DNA from: Gracilaria domingensis
Taxonomy: Eukaryota; Rhodophyta; Florideophyceae; Gracilariales; Gracilariaceae
Assembly (NCBI GenBank): GCA_022539475.1
Contig: VCMS01000043.1
Span: forward strand, 1 to 64,000
Direction: 5' to 3'
Length of the DNA stretch: 64,000 bases
Shown here piece after piece: positions 53,441 to 64,000 of this stretch. Positions within the stretch are counted from its first letter, which is position 1. Each line of letters opens with the position of its first letter. The notes below the pieces were generated by a model that ran no database searches, was not told the DNA's origin, and saw nothing but the letters and a program-made list of their open reading frames with translations. Position numbers and translations under genes: made by a program.

Positions 53441-53765
53441 ATGCTGTTCACGCAACACGACGTACCGTCACAGGCCGTCAAAACCACTATCAACAAGGGC
53501 GCCAGCTCCGTCATCGGGCTGCTCGCCGCGGGCACGCTGGCCATCTCGGGCGCTCATGTAATCATGGCCTGTCGCAACCTGGACAAGTCACAGCCTCTCT
53601 CCGATGAAATCAGCGCCGCGGCCGCTCACTCCGGTGGGAAGGCGTTGCTCTTCAAGCTGGGCACCACCGATCTCGATTTCACTGAATTCTTTTTCACACG
53701 TTCGTCGCGGAACGTGGCAAGCTTGACGTGCTGCTGCTGAATGCCGGTATTAGGATGGGTAATTA
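53441..53765 (+). pseudogene. Short-chain dehydrogenase (retinol-dehydrogenase-like), N-terminal fragment
   Basis: A plus-strand frame has NKGASSVIGLLAAGTLAISG, a degraded TGxxxGIG Rossmann turn, then AHVIMACRNLDKS and GGKALLFKLGTTDLD, the usual second strand with the ACR cofactor motif and the D-L motif. A frameshift near 53700 is followed in the next frame by KLDVLLLNAGI, the NNAG motif. The catalytic Y-x-x-x-K part is absent. SDRs are NAD(P)-dependent oxidoreductases. It is a 5' fragment. Confidence 0.75.
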
Positions 53766-53811
53766 TCGTACCGTGCCGTCACGAAATGCTAATCATCCGC
53801 ACGTTTGTCGA

Positions 53812-54065
53812 CTTAGGGCGTGCGCGCCGTGGCCGAGGCGCTAGGCGCGTCGTTGCGGCGCCTGGCTCTGGGCCACTGCCCAGCCGTGGGCGACACCCGC
53901 CTTCGCCTCCCTCGCCGACAACTGCGACCCGCTCGCGCGCCTGCGCGTCGCCTCGCTGCGTCCCGTGTCCGACGCCGTCAGCCGCCACGCGTTCGGCACC
54001 TGCGCGCTTTGCGGGCGCGCCATTTCAAAATTTAATGTAGTCGCGCTGAGCCCCGCCACGTGGCA
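53812..54065 (+). pseudogene. Leucine-rich-repeat fragment (cysteine-containing/AMN1-like type)
   Basis: In one frame the sequence reads VRAVAEALGASLRRLALGHC followed by PAVGDTRL; in the next frame ASLADNCDPLARLRVA and PVSDAVSRHA follow. This is two or three consecutive LRR units of the F-box/AMN1 type (L-x-L-x-x-C-x-x-V-x-D). GC-rich. No intact frame. It adjoins the SDR relic with no gap of note. Confidence 0.5.
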
Positions 54066-54350
54066 ACGGAGCGCGGGGTCGCGAGCGCGCGCACGCGCGA
54101 CGCGCGCGCCGCGTGGCGTGGCGCCACGCACGGCGAGCGCGGTGCCGCTTGCGCGCGCACGCGTCGCGTGCAGCGCCCCCTCGCGGCTTCCCACCACATC
54201 GCGCCTGCGCTGCCGCGTCGCGGCTCCCTGCGCGCGCGCCGCCGGCTCGAGTTAAACAGCCCGCACAGCCGCCGCTGCCGCACCGCCGCCGCCGCCGAAC
54301 AGCCGCCGCGGCCGCACCGCACGTGCGGGTGCCAGCTCCGGCTCTAAATG
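54050..54350. repeat. CG-alternating GC-rich tract
   Basis: Runs such as GCGAGCGCGCGCACGCGCGAC and GCGCGCGCCGC dominate, with CGCCGCCGC microsatellite-like units around 54270-54310. The open frames on both strands are a by-product of composition. Alternating purine-pyrimidine runs may favour Z-DNA. Confidence 0.6.
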
Positions 54351-54578
54351 GGCCACGCGCACACGTATACGCATTCCCGCGCCCTGCAACTCGGCCACAG
54401 CACGAATCATTGCAATGGGAAACCAGTGACACATCTCCATATCCCTTATGCACGCAGCAGCCTACGACCATCTCAGCGCTAGCAGCTTTTGTCTTACTCA
54501 CTCGTTCTCTACATACCTGCTCCGGCAATATGGACACCTTGTCCAACACCTGCAATAACGTTTGTAACCATTCGGTCT

Positions 54579-56313
54579 TTAACTGCCTTCCTGCAACGCG
54601 ATATCTGCCAACAAACTCAACGTGGCCCCGTTCGGCTCGGCAGTCCGATCCGCCAGCATCGAATCAAACGCTTCGAACGAGAACGAAGGCACTCCGCACT
54701 TCCATGCCGCAAACATCATCGAGTTGTAAGTCCCCACTGTTGCAGCAGGGAACTCCAGTTCGCTTTCAAACGAATGGTATTCTTCTCCATTCACCTGATC
54801 GCGCGCCACATACACCACATTGCGGTTGTTCCTTGTCGTCATTCTGTTGAAGATCTGTAACTACAGTAGAGATCAAACTAGCCGACCGCGGCTGCTGCGG
54901 CCAGTACCGTATTATATACATATGCCGCCTGGCGGCCCACCCTTGCTACGCCATCCGCATGCATCTTTTCAATGAGATGTACAATCAACCCGATCCATTG
55001 CCCCAAGTCCTGAGTGTGCACACTGTCTTCTTTGGTTCCATCTACTGTGCCAAGCGTTCGTAACAGGTGTCTTTCCTCCCTATCACCGCTGGAATTTTCA
55101 TATTTTACTTGCAACTGGCTCTCTATTGAAGCAGCCTTTCTGACATAGCCTACAGTAGCCTCATCAGTATTGCACGTACTCAAGACCATAGATTAAGCTG
55201 AGAGCACCTCAAAATTGGGTTTCAATCAAGCCTGCTTCAGGGACTCGAACACTTCAAGCGCCCGTCCATGCTCCCCACAAACGAAGCAAACTTGCATAAG
55301 CACTGTAGAAACATAAAGCGGTGCTAGTTCGCCCCCGGCATCGCCCTTAGCTGAAGTTGCAGCGCATCAAATGCTGCCTCCAACTGGCGTACCTCTCCAC
55401 AGGCGCTAATCAGTGCCATCCGAATGGCCTCCGCACTACCAACATCACCAAACACTACAACGTTGCGGAAACGCTCTGTCAGCCGCCTCGTTTCTTGAAA
55501 CGTGTTCTGGATTCCATCCAGATCGGCGACAAGCTGCAGTTAGGACTTGATTAAGCTGTAATTGGGGCGCTCGTTCACATGCTCCAAATGGTCATGAAGC
55601 TCATCGGCCAGACGTCGGTTGCGCGTATTGGCGGCGGCTTGCGTCATGTGACTGAAAGTGATTCGGTTTGGGCTGACCATAGACTGGTACAGGTTGAGGG
55701 CTTCTTCGATCTGATTTCGGAACACAAAGGGCCTTATGAGTGCACTGCTTGTGGCGGTAGTTGGCTGGATATCTTGCTTGTTCATCTGTTGCACAATCAA
55801 TAAGGCTCGATCAGCCGCAACGCCGCGGTCCTCTACACCTGTTCCTGCGCAGAGACCGCGCAGAAGAAGATTGTAGGTACGCGCCGTTGTTGAGGGAAAG
55901 AGAGTGGCAGCGGAGCTAGCCAGGCGATTAACAAACTCGATGGCGCTCTCGTTTAGACGCAGCAGAGCGCACTGCTTGACAAAGGCATTGCAGCTTTAGA
56001 CATTGAGGAAAGCGGCGCCGTACATTTCAATGAGATAATCGGCCTTGGAGATGGCATTGCACGCGACATATGCCCGAAACAGGGCGCTGAGGACACCGTC
56101 ACTTGCACGGAGATGCGTTAAATGGGGACAGAAGTACAACTGCTCGGCTTCATTTGAGCGGTGACACTTGCCCAGACAGAGAATGAAGGCGGCAGTGGCA
56201 AGCTCGCTCGAATGGGCGTTTGGAGAAGCACGGCGCGCGTTCGGAATGACGGGATCGTTGGTCTGGCTGCGAATGCGGCGCGCGAGTGGGAAGTTATTGC
56301 AATCGGAACACAC
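54579..56313 (-). pseudogene. Pentatricopeptide-repeat (PPR) protein relic
   Basis: Minus-strand frames scattered over this range show PPR units. 55800-55540 has QQMNKQDIQPTTATSSALIR, VFRNQIEEALNLYQSM, NRITFSHMTQAAANTRNRRL and ADELHDHLEH. 54842-54579 has PAATVGTYNSMMFAAWKCG and AFDSMLADRTAEPNGATLSL. 56313-55996 has ATAAFILCLGKCHRSNEAEQ. The 35-residue helix-turn-helix spacing is visible in places. PPR proteins bind organellar RNA in sequence-specific fashion. Frame changes and stops (55189-54878 and others) leave no continuous frame. It is divergent to the EF-G fragment that follows. Confidence 0.7.
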
Positions 56314-56359
56314 TCTTTACATGAGCGCGGCGGAGCGCGGATGAACGTGCGAGCGACTG

Positions 56360-57155
56360 CGGGCCAACTGGTTCAGTATGGATTTTGTACCGCAGGAGCG
56401 ACACCGTCGAATTACCATATCAGCCGCTTCATCCTGTTTGCCGTGGCGAGGGCATCGCTTCTTCATTTTTGACTGTCCAGGGCATCTGGACTTCACCTAC
56501 GAGGTTGAAACTTGTCTCAGAGCAATCGATTCCGTTCTTGTTCTGCTTGACGCTGTGGCGGCTGTGCAGCCGCAAACAGAGACTATGTGGCGACAAGCGG
56601 ATGCCAACAATCTCCCGCGCGTCGTGTTTGTCGATAAGATGGATCGCGATGCTGCCGATCTTTATCGCGTCGTTCGCAATTTGAAATAGTCTTTCCACAC
56701 CTCACCGGCCATCTTTACACTACCCAATTTTCGCCCATGGCGTCTTCACCGGTAGTTTCAATCTCTTGCACACTTTTCCCAACCAAGCCACCGACGAACT
56801 TCAACCTATCCCATCTGTCTCCGATGCCTATCACGCGCAAGTCCGTAGAGCTGCAGATGAACTGCTTGAACCGTTGCCGTTGCCGACGTTGACGATCAAA
56901 TCATGAGCCTCTATCTCGACAGCCACCCCATTACGCGCCAGCAAATGCAGACTGCGCTTCGTCACGCCTGCATATCCAACAGGTTAGTTCCTGTTCTGTG
57001 CGGGTCTTCACTGAAGCACATTGACGTTGAAAAGCTCATGGACGCCGTCGTGGACTACTTACCAGCTCCAACGGAACGCATGTCCGTAGACGCGCAGTCT
57101 ATCGATAGCCAGCAACCAGTCAGCCTGTCTACAAGCGCAAAATATAGGTTATGAT
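56360..57155 (+). pseudogene. Mitochondrial-type elongation factor G fragment (G domain)
   Basis: Plus-strand frames match EF-G from just before the G3 motif. Around 56400-56690 come TISAAS, FIFDCPGHLDFTYEVE (D-x-PGH), VLLDAVAAVQPQTETMWRQA and VVFVDKMDRDAADLYRVV (the NKMD motif reads DKMD). A stop (TAG near 56686) is followed by other frames around 56730-56890 (LLHTFPNQATDEL region). The end, 56903-57154, has DSHPITRQQMQTALRHACIS and RLVPVLCGSSLKHIDVEKLM, the usual end of the G' insert and domain. The P-loop, domains II-V and switch I are absent. EF-G promotes ribosome translocation or, for the EFG2 type, recycling. The resemblance is best to organellar EF-G, probably EFG2. Confidence 0.8.
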
Positions 57156-57925
57156 CTCTTGCAGCATGCCTTGTGCATGGAACACATTCCATACGGAACT
57201 GGGATTGCATCCCTTCTGACACGGGTTTGACATGCGTGTGCGGAGGATGACGGGTGCCAGAATGAGCTGCGTGTAGTTCAGAGCTTGGAAGGGAGATGGA
57301 GATGAGTCTCCACGGTTGAAAAAAGCACAGTCACACACGGCTACGTTTCTATTGGGATCACGCTCCTGCGAAGAATCTCCGCGACTCCCACTGGACGAGA
57401 GCCACGAACGACGGACTGGGTGTTCATCCAGCCCGGCAACAACTTGTTGAAAGGCCAATGAAAACGACTTCTTAAACGAGAACGGCACTCGCACAGCCTT
57501 CAACACTGGCATCCACTGCCAGAGAAGCTTTGACATATCCGCTGGTAGCACGCCCTTTCCGCGTACGCGAAGCACGCTTCGAAAAGCTCGTTGAGACTCC
57601 ATCAGGCAGCCGACAAAGGCAGATCGACAGGTGCTGCAGCAAGGTCAATGGGCTGCAAGTACAGAAACTTGCGGATAAGCGAAAATCTGTCAAGTAACTC
57701 GATGATACGCGCCGGCGTACGCACGTCGTCGGGAATGATGCCTCCGAGTGTGGGTGAAGCGGCTCGCATTAATGAGCCATGGATGATGAGCGCAAGAGGG
57801 CGGCGTTGACCGTGGGTGGGCACGGCGCTGTGATCAATACCGTATTGATATATACCGCGACGGTGATCAACGGGTCCGTGGAGGACTGCGCGTGCAGCCG
57901 ACGTGCGTGTGCTTGCAGCTGACAT
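57129..57925 (-). pseudogene. Unrecognised minus-strand relic
   Basis: Frames 57925-57602 (GPVDHRRGIYQYGIDH, MRAASPTLGGIIPDDV, RIIELLDRFSLIRKFLY) and 57602-57129 (GKGVLPADMSKLLWQWMPVL, FSFKKSFSLAFQQVVAGLDE) look like successive parts of one frameshifted protein. Family unknown. Convergent with the EF-G fragment. Confidence 0.35.
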
Positions 57926-58978
57926 CGGGTGGGGCTCAACACGCTACCACGAAGCTCCAACTCGCCCAACGGCGTTGCAGGCGCGGCGGCAGGGAGCGAT
58001 AGCGACGGCGGTGGTGCGGGCATCGTGTGCGGGCAGATGGCGCGGCGAGTGTGTGCATTTCCGATGGGACGATAAGGCGCCCCGCGACGAATCTGCGGCG
58101 GAGCGACAGCAGATCATCGGCCTGACTAAGTGGTTTGTGTTCGCGGACAGCGCGGGCGACGGCGTGCAGTACGCGGTGGGGCTGGTTTCGCATCGCAGCG
58201 CGGCGAGGTGGGCGCGTTGGGCGTGGCGCGTGTGCGGGGCGTCACGAGCGGCGGCGACGGGCGCGTGCTGTGGTTTCAGCGCGGACTATCGCCAAACGCG
58301 CTGCAGTTCAGTTCGCACGGCTGGTGTTCCACGGCAAGAAGCTCGGCGGCGCGTTCGCGGCGGAGATCGGCAATCACTGGCGCCTTGGCTTGGGCGCGGC
58401 GAGGCGATGGTGAAGAAAAGTCGGTGAAGGTGGATCACCGCGCCATTCGCGCAGCGGAAGGGGGGACGGCAAACGTCCAATGCGTGTCCACGTGCCATTT
58501 TTGCTGCCAAACGTTGTTAGCTTCTGTAATGCTAGGGCAACCAATTAGAAGGCCACAGCGTCTCAAGCCAGCAAGGCTCGGTGATGCCTTAGCAGTGCTA
58601 AGCACTTCTAAAGGCATCATCTGCAGTGTGCAAAGAGAGTTGCATGAACAGCGTGTTTTGAGCAAAAGAAGCGTAAGACAAACTAGATAGAAACGACGAG
58701 GTCGCCATGTTAGCTCTTTTAAGTTTCGTAAAGATCCTGTCGCCGCTCTTCGAGCTGTGTGAGCTCTGTTTCTAACCCGCGTGTGATCATGATGAACCCA
58801 TACCACGGTAGACATCCAAACTTTCGCACCTGCCACCATGTAGTTCAACGGCTACAGGCTGTTGGCTGCCGCCTTCGCCCCCCTTTGTCTCGCATATCGC
58901 CACACGACATGGTTGTCACGCCGTCTGTAGCGTCTGCGATGCACTCCACGTCCCCATTTGGCAGGCGAACGAGCAGTA
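57926..58978 (+). other. GC-rich stretch with possible plus-strand relic
   Basis: A plus-strand frame at 57903-58427 contains WFVFADSAGDGVQYAVGLVS with natural composition, but no family is recognised. Beyond 58430 nothing is supported. Confidence 0.25.
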
Positions 58979-58979
58979 T

Positions 58980-59640
58980 GGCTCGAACGCAGCACATCCT
59001 CCACCAGTCTGCCGTTCCACAAACCTTCGAACAAACCACAGCCAAAATGCTCGACCAAACCGATCCTCTCAAACACTTTCGCGCCCAGCTCTCGCTGCCA
59101 GAGGGTTCTGATCTCTGAGGGGCAGTCTCTTGATGTCTGCCCGAAGCACGCCGTTACTGCGCTCAGCGGTGGGCTGCACTTGGTGTAGGCAGTCATTTCG
59201 AGAGAGATCATACCTCCGCTACTATTGAGAAACGCCCCGCTGAGTTGCTTATGTCTGTTGTTGACGCCCGTTTCAGCCACGAAGTGGCCGTCGCGAACTC
59301 TCTTACCGTCAATTTACACGCCATGCTCACCGCGTTTTATCAACCTTCTCAGCGACGCTACAAGTTGTTAATGAAGCATGTCTTTCCGTCCGATCTGTAT
59401 GCTGTTCGCCCGCATCTCAGTGCCAGAGGTGTCAACCATGACGATTGCGTTCTGTTCGTCGAGCCTAGACCGGGTGAGTTTCTTATTCGAGACCACGATG
59501 TGCTCCGGCTTATGGATGAGCACCCTAGCGGTCTGGCACCCATCTTGTTACCGGGCGTGCATATATAGCCCACGTCTGTAACGCAACGCTATCGAGATTT
59601 GACTTGTTTCACGGACACTTGTTCCACAACGCCAAAGTGA
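58980..59640 (+). pseudogene. Kynureninase N-terminal fragment
   Basis: Plus-strand frame segments match kynureninase. DPLKHFRAQLSLPEGSDL lies near 59060. ATIEKRPAELLMSVVDARF and VAVANSLTVNLHAMLTAFYQ (family SEVAVMNTLTVNLHLLM--FY-P) follow, then RRYKLLMKHVFPSDLYAVRP, CVLFVEPRPGEFLIRD and ILLPGVHI (family ILFSGV-YYTGQ). After 59568 the frame stops at the expected start of the PLP-binding part, so the lysine and C-terminal half are missing. The enzyme hydrolyses (3-hydroxy)kynurenine to anthranilates in tryptophan breakdown. Stops occur before 59245. Confidence 0.8.
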
Positions 59641-60950
59641 ACACGCTCGGCGTGCTGTTCCATGCCAAAGAGTATTGCACGAAACGCGAGAGCATGCGGT
59701 TTGATCCGGGATACTGTCAATGCGGGTCCGAGGTACGCGCCAGTGAGGCATCGATGAAGCGACGGAACGTGGTGTGGAGTGTGCGGCGTGGTGATGGGCA
59801 GTGGTTCGTCTCCCTCATCTCCACGCTTACACCGGAGAATAAATCATTCCCACACTTCCCCTTGTGCGCGTCCATCCGTCGACCCATCACATTTCGTACC
59901 GATTCCATTCGATTCCCCATGAACGGCACGCATTCCTCCAAGTGACCGTATCGCCCGCCTTCTTTATCCGCTACTCTTCCTCTCAAATATCGTTTCTCAA
60001 CCTCCTTGTGACCCTTTCGCATCAAGAACATCCATCCACTGTCGTTTTCACTCTTCTTCATCTCTCAAATCGCTGCTAACCTGTTCTCGACCTATGCACA
60101 TCGTCTCCCATCCCATCCCTCGTCCCGCTCTGAAATTAGAAAGCTCAATTGTTCCCCGCATACAAGACTCAGCCACACCTTCACAAGCTCCCCCACTTTG
60201 CACACCAACCGATTTCCCTCCGAAATCATACTGATCGCCTCCCTCATTATCGGAATAATGCTAAGTGGTAGTCCATACTCGCTCCTAAACTTCACGTGTA
60301 CCTTTGATCGTCTTGTCACCATGCCAAGTCGTGCACAGAGAACATTAACTGAGTCTATCCTGCACATCCCGCTCTTGCAGATACCGCCCGCTGACATGAT
60401 GACAGACGACGACATGCGTGCTGTAACAACCGTCCAGAAAAGGCCAATTTTGGGTTGGTGCAATCGACGGAATCGCGTGAACGATACGAGATATGCGAAC
60501 GCAACCAGGACGTTCATGCATGATATCAATTTTGCGAGGATAGACACGCTGACTGGCCAGGTGATGGAGATGATCAGCCTGAAGTCGATAATGTCTTCAG
60601 ACTCTTGAAGAGAAACGAGCTAGTAGAGGTCATCGCGAAAAAAGGGCTGAAGAGTCCGTTGCCTCGTGGAGCTCCATGCCACTCAGCTTCTCTTTGAAGC
60701 ACTACAGTTCTCTATCGACGTACAAACGGCCAGATGTTCGACAAAACCCTCCCGAGTCATCCTCGTGTGGCAATGCCGTCTTCATCACCTTCCACCGCAA
60801 ATCTGATGGCTCCTTCGAGCGAGAATCGCTGGTCAATATTGTTGGGGGGTGTTCCAAGACATGGCGGATTTTAAGCAGGTCAGAAAGATTGCTATGGCCG
60901 GAATTGGAGGTAAGAACGAGGAAAGCATGGATGACGTACGAGTGCCAGCT
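59640..60950. other. No supported gene
   Basis: Both strands have moderate-length open frames (59604-59945 plus; 60092-60547 minus; 60198-60608 plus), but none has a recognised motif. Confidence 0.3.
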
Positions 60951-60959
60951 TCGGCAGCG

Positions 60960-63500
60960 AGCCTCCCATGTCTGCCTCTTCTAAGCCTCCGATCCAGCTG
61001 AAGGAAGAAATAGGTTCCAACCCACGGCCCAGTATCAAAATGAGCCATTCGATCGATGGAGACATGCTCATCGCTGTCGCAGATTCTGCTGTCCAGAAAC
61101 GCGAGCAGCATAATTCTGTGGGCCATCACCTTTCTATAAGGGCTCCTGTTCCAACGAAAGGGGGCCCCGGTGACTCTATCGCCACCAATGCCTTCCGTTC
61201 GAATGTGTCCCCCTCCCGTCACCGCCAATCATCTACAGACTAACTTTGCAATGGCTCGCGACTCGGACTGTAGCGTTTTATGTTCTGGACTGATGCGCAA
61301 GAAATGGGTGTCGGCGGTGGTGAACATATATATTTGTTTGGTATGATACGGTGCCTTTGGGTTCAATCCACTCGAAACAGTTCCCCAGCATCTACGTTCA
61401 GGTTAAATGAGGCCTTTATTTGTTGGAATTCAAATCGGCGATGTCACAGCAGCCGCGTTTGCACCCTGTGCGAGAGCAAGGCGCCAACGGTTGACAGCTA
61501 TCGCTGTAGAACCGTTCTCTCAAGGCGCGGCATCAGTTTGTGGTATTCCGTGATAGCACCGTTCTCTCAAGGCGCAGCATCAATTTGTGGTATTCCGTGA
61601 TGGGGTTGGTTCTAAACAGCAAGAAAGGAGCACACGAAGTAGTCATGATCTCTGGTGTTTTCATTCGTGACGTCCTCCTGAACGGGCCCTTACATGAAGT
61701 TGCTCTGGAACCAGGAGGTGCTCACGGTACAAGAGACTTTGTCTTGGTTCGACCGCCAGATGGTATGAGCCTTCCATTCGGGTTTTCTGATAATACTTCT
61801 TCTTCTTTGTTGTGGAGTGGTTTCCTATTACTAAACTACAGTGGAGCCTGAAAGAAGGCTTTCTCCCTTTAAAAAGGCCAAGACGTTCTGTGAATTACGT
61901 CTTATCAGGTACTGGACTGATGATTTTGTTTCATGTGGTTGTCCAGCTGATCATGATAGATCTGTGGTTGCTCGCGATGGCGGCGTTGACGTGTTAGCCT
62001 GCGAATTCGCTCTTCTAAACAACTTTCTTACTCGTCTCCTCGGGCTTGATCCAGATGTAATCATCGCTTAATGGGCTTCGGGCTTGATGTGTCACTCATC
62101 CGCATGAACGCGACACATTGTCTTGAATGCAGTCGTTTTGGTCGCCTGGTTCATAGGCGCAGCCTATCGAGTGTCATTCGACCTAAAAATGAGATATCTT
62201 TCAGGTTCAAGAACGATGTTGCTGCAGGGCGACTAATGGTTGACACCCACATGCATGGAAAACACTTTTACTTCCGAAAGAGGAGGACTTCTTCTTGGTG
62301 AGCTTGTCTCAAAATGTACTTGCTGGTTCAACCCTCGCAGACCCGAACCGTATACTACGCAGCAGCGTCGATATCTCTCAGACTTCGAGGGCATTTGAGA
62401 AGACCGGATCTTTTTGCCAACTCGTCTCCGAATGCGTTGAGGGGGCCAGGAGTCCTGATCGCCTTGCCGCATATCTTAGAGTTTTGCCTTTGACCAAGCA
62501 ACTGACCTGCATCATGGGTAATCTTTGGTCGCATTCTCTGCGCGGATCCAGAGGTGAGTGCATCGAGTATCTTTTGTGCCATGTGTTCAAGCTTATTGGT
62601 TCGAAGGTTGGACAAAACGCTGCAACAGGCGGTGTCTTTAGAGCTAAGTTGCTACTTACGGACAAGCTCAATCTCAGTGAACGAGAGAGAGTACTTCAAA
62701 TTCATGGAAGGGAGCAAGCTCTGCAGAGAAAGAAGGAAGCGGGTACCACTCTAGACGATCACTGGTTCGGAAGTCCAGGAGCGACTGAGAACGGTCATAT
62801 CGGTGCAGCACCGTCGAAACCTAATGGAAACGACTGCAAGAAGTCTGGGAAGGTAAAAGCGCGAGAAGAAAGCCACAGTATGCCGGTGGCCTTGTACTGG
62901 AACCAGTGCGGGGTCGCTACGATTGATATGTGCTCCAGCTCGATTTCAACTCCTTTTATCCTTCAATTATCCCAGAGTTTAACATCTGCTTCACAGCGCT
63001 GCACGTCGATAAGAAGCGCGGCCATGATAGACCCGTCGAAAACGAAGATGTGGTTCTGGCGCCCGGGAATGACATTACTGGAGCTCAGGATAGTTTAAAC
63101 GGGTTGCTGCGACTTCCGAATCCCAGTGTGTCAGAAGGGATATTGCCAGGAGTTCTCCGAAGATTGGTGGAGCAGCGGAAACAGGTCAAGAAACTTTGAA
63201 GGAGGAACGACAACGTGCTGGGAAGGAGACTCCGTGAGCTCAGCAGTTGGATAATCCAACAATTGGCAATCAAGTTGACAGCCAATTCTTTGTGTCGTTG
63301 CCTAGGTTTCGAAGACTGGCGCTTCTACGCACATTCGTTGGCTGAGATGGTCGACACTCGGCAAAAACGCGATACACTTCAGAAAATTACTGACCTCGCA
63401 CGAGATATGTTCAATGCGAAGATCATATATCGTACGGCATCATTGCTTCACTGTTCGTTTACAGGGGCACAGAAAGCGTTGAACAAGTTCGGAAACTTGG
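60960..63500 (+). pseudogene. POLA1: DNA polymerase alpha catalytic subunit relic
   Basis: Plus-strand frames run through the protein in order. Near 61278 come FMFWTDAQEMG and HIYLFGMI (Pol alpha signature). 61600-61800 has LNSKKGAHEVVMISGVFIRD and DFVLVRPPDGMSLPFGF. Around 62000 FALLNNFLTRLLGLDPDVII (exonuclease-like domain) appears, then 62130-62300 (LSSVIRPKNEISFRFKND) and 62460-62580 (LPLTKQLTCIMGNLWSHSLR, ECIEYLLCHVFK). 62932 onward has the motif A region LQLDFNSFYPSIIPEFNICF, then GILPGVLRRLVEQRKQVKKL. Near 63240-63420 lies the motif B region QLAIKLTANSLCRCLGF (family KLTANSMYGCLGF), and NAKIIYRTAS where the YGDTDS motif should be. The enzyme starts chromosomal DNA synthesis with primase. 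Many frameshifts, a 47-bp internal tandem duplication and the lost catalytic DTD show a dead copy. About 700 residues of some 1,450 remain. Confidence 0.85.
61511..61604 (+). repeat. 47-bp tandem duplication within the polymerase relic
   Basis: ACCGTTCTCTCAAGGCGC... occurs at 61511-61557 and again at 61558-61604 with three base differences. 47 is not a multiple of three, so it shifts the frame. Confidence 0.85.
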
Positions 63501-64000
63501 CACATGCACGCACATCCCCCTCCCTACATTCCCATCTATTCCCACTATCCTCCCCCACCTTCATATGCGCGCCGCCTTTCTACGGGTCTGTCTTCCTGCG
63601 CGAGGACATGTGCACGCTTAGTCACCCCTCGCCAGAGGCGCCCGTGCTGATGCCATGCCACGGCGAGCAGCGACTCGACCTTCTTTGATGGCTTGCTGGC
63701 AAGATAGACGCTGAAGCGTCAGTGGAGGACGTCGATCAGCTTACACACTTCTGAACCGCGCTTGGCGTTCGCTCGCAGGCCCTTAACCCGCAAAGAAGTC
63801 GCTTCCCGTTCACGGCTACACCACAAAGTGCGGGTGACCGTGCCGCAGCGTCCGCTTTTCTGCGCACTTTCATTGACTTGGCTTTTGCGTTTGACAGTCG
63901 GACCCACCATCTAAGTACCAATATTTCTGATCGTGATGGCAAAGATAGCGAAGCAAATGACGCTGCAGTAATTTGGGATATCTACCTTGCTATTTTCGAA
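63501..64000. other. No supported gene (right edge)
   Basis: After the polymerase relic there are only short frames. Minus-strand frames at 63942-63719 show no recognised motif. Confidence 0.35.

Noticed and set aside
60092..60608. Paired opposite-strand ORFs of about 140-150 codons
   Set aside because: Both are open, neither has recognisable motifs, and they lie between relics.
1..64000. Variant genetic code with TAG and/or TGA read as Gln or Trp
   Set aside because: Many in-frame TAG/TGA sit at family Gln or Trp positions, but TAG ends the HAD gene (8422) and the epimerase fragment (11540) at natural C-termini, and TGA ends the reductase and the P4H-like gene. Frameshifts and lost catalytic residues accompany the stops, so decay is simpler.

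Overview
The window is nuclear DNA of a eukaryote. It has single-exon genes, eukaryote-only gene families (TOR, DNA polymerase alpha, ADCK1, PPR) and LTR retrotransposons, and shows no operons, CRISPR, rRNA or recognisable tRNA genes. D-glycerate 3-kinase, pyruvate phosphate dikinase, a PPR protein and a plant/alga-style gene set point to an intron-poor alga; a red alga is my best guess, by inference only. Few genes are intact. Most recognisable conserved genes are wrecks: partial, frameshifted, or cut by stop codons.

Region 1-7.2 kb looks like a candidate mobile or selfish element. Two divergent transcription units flank a 1.35-kb compound inverted repeat holding four near-identical GC-rich palindromes. 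The right-hand unit is a very long reading frame with a ParB-like domain (motif VDGLHRLQA), a charged nuclear-type linker and a C-terminal double-stranded beta-helix (2-oxoglutarate/Fe(II) dioxygenase-like) domain. One in-frame TAA interrupts it inside the ParB-like part. Region 7.4-11.5 kb holds the best intact genes: two convergent HAD-phosphatase paralogues (one with a normal active site, one with its nucleophile lost), a ketopantoate-reductase-like gene, and an orphan C-terminal half of ribulose-phosphate 3-epimerase. A triple hairpin repeat and a purine-rich coiled-coil ORF, broken by an 11-bp duplication, follow up to 13.1 kb.

From 13.7 to 26 kb lie a cationic amino-acid transporter pseudogene, an intact prolyl-4-hydroxylase-like gene, an adenosine-deaminase-like fragment, the HEAT-repeat part of TOR, and an ADCK1-type kinase relic. 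The kinase relic has four nonsense codons but no frameshift over 1 kb.

Region 26.7-48.3 kb is a transposon nest. Two diverged copies of one tyrosine-recombinase-like gene (about 27-28.5 and 46.8-48.3 kb) bracket a copia-type gag remnant, a degenerate satellite, two pairs of nested direct repeats, and a minus-strand Ty3/gypsy chromovirus. A palindromic MITE-like insert splits the chromovirus between RT and RNase H. An unrecognised plus-strand ORF block lies next to it.

Region 48.3-64 kb is a string of gene relics: pyruvate phosphate dikinase, D-glycerate 3-kinase, a short-chain dehydrogenase, a leucine-rich repeat, PPR, EF-G, kynureninase and DNA polymerase alpha. Across the window, nonsense codons that can be checked against family consensus are mostly explained by C-to-T or G-to-A change (Trp, Gln and Arg codons). 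That fits cytosine-deamination decay better than a variant genetic code, because TAG and TGA also end intact genes here.
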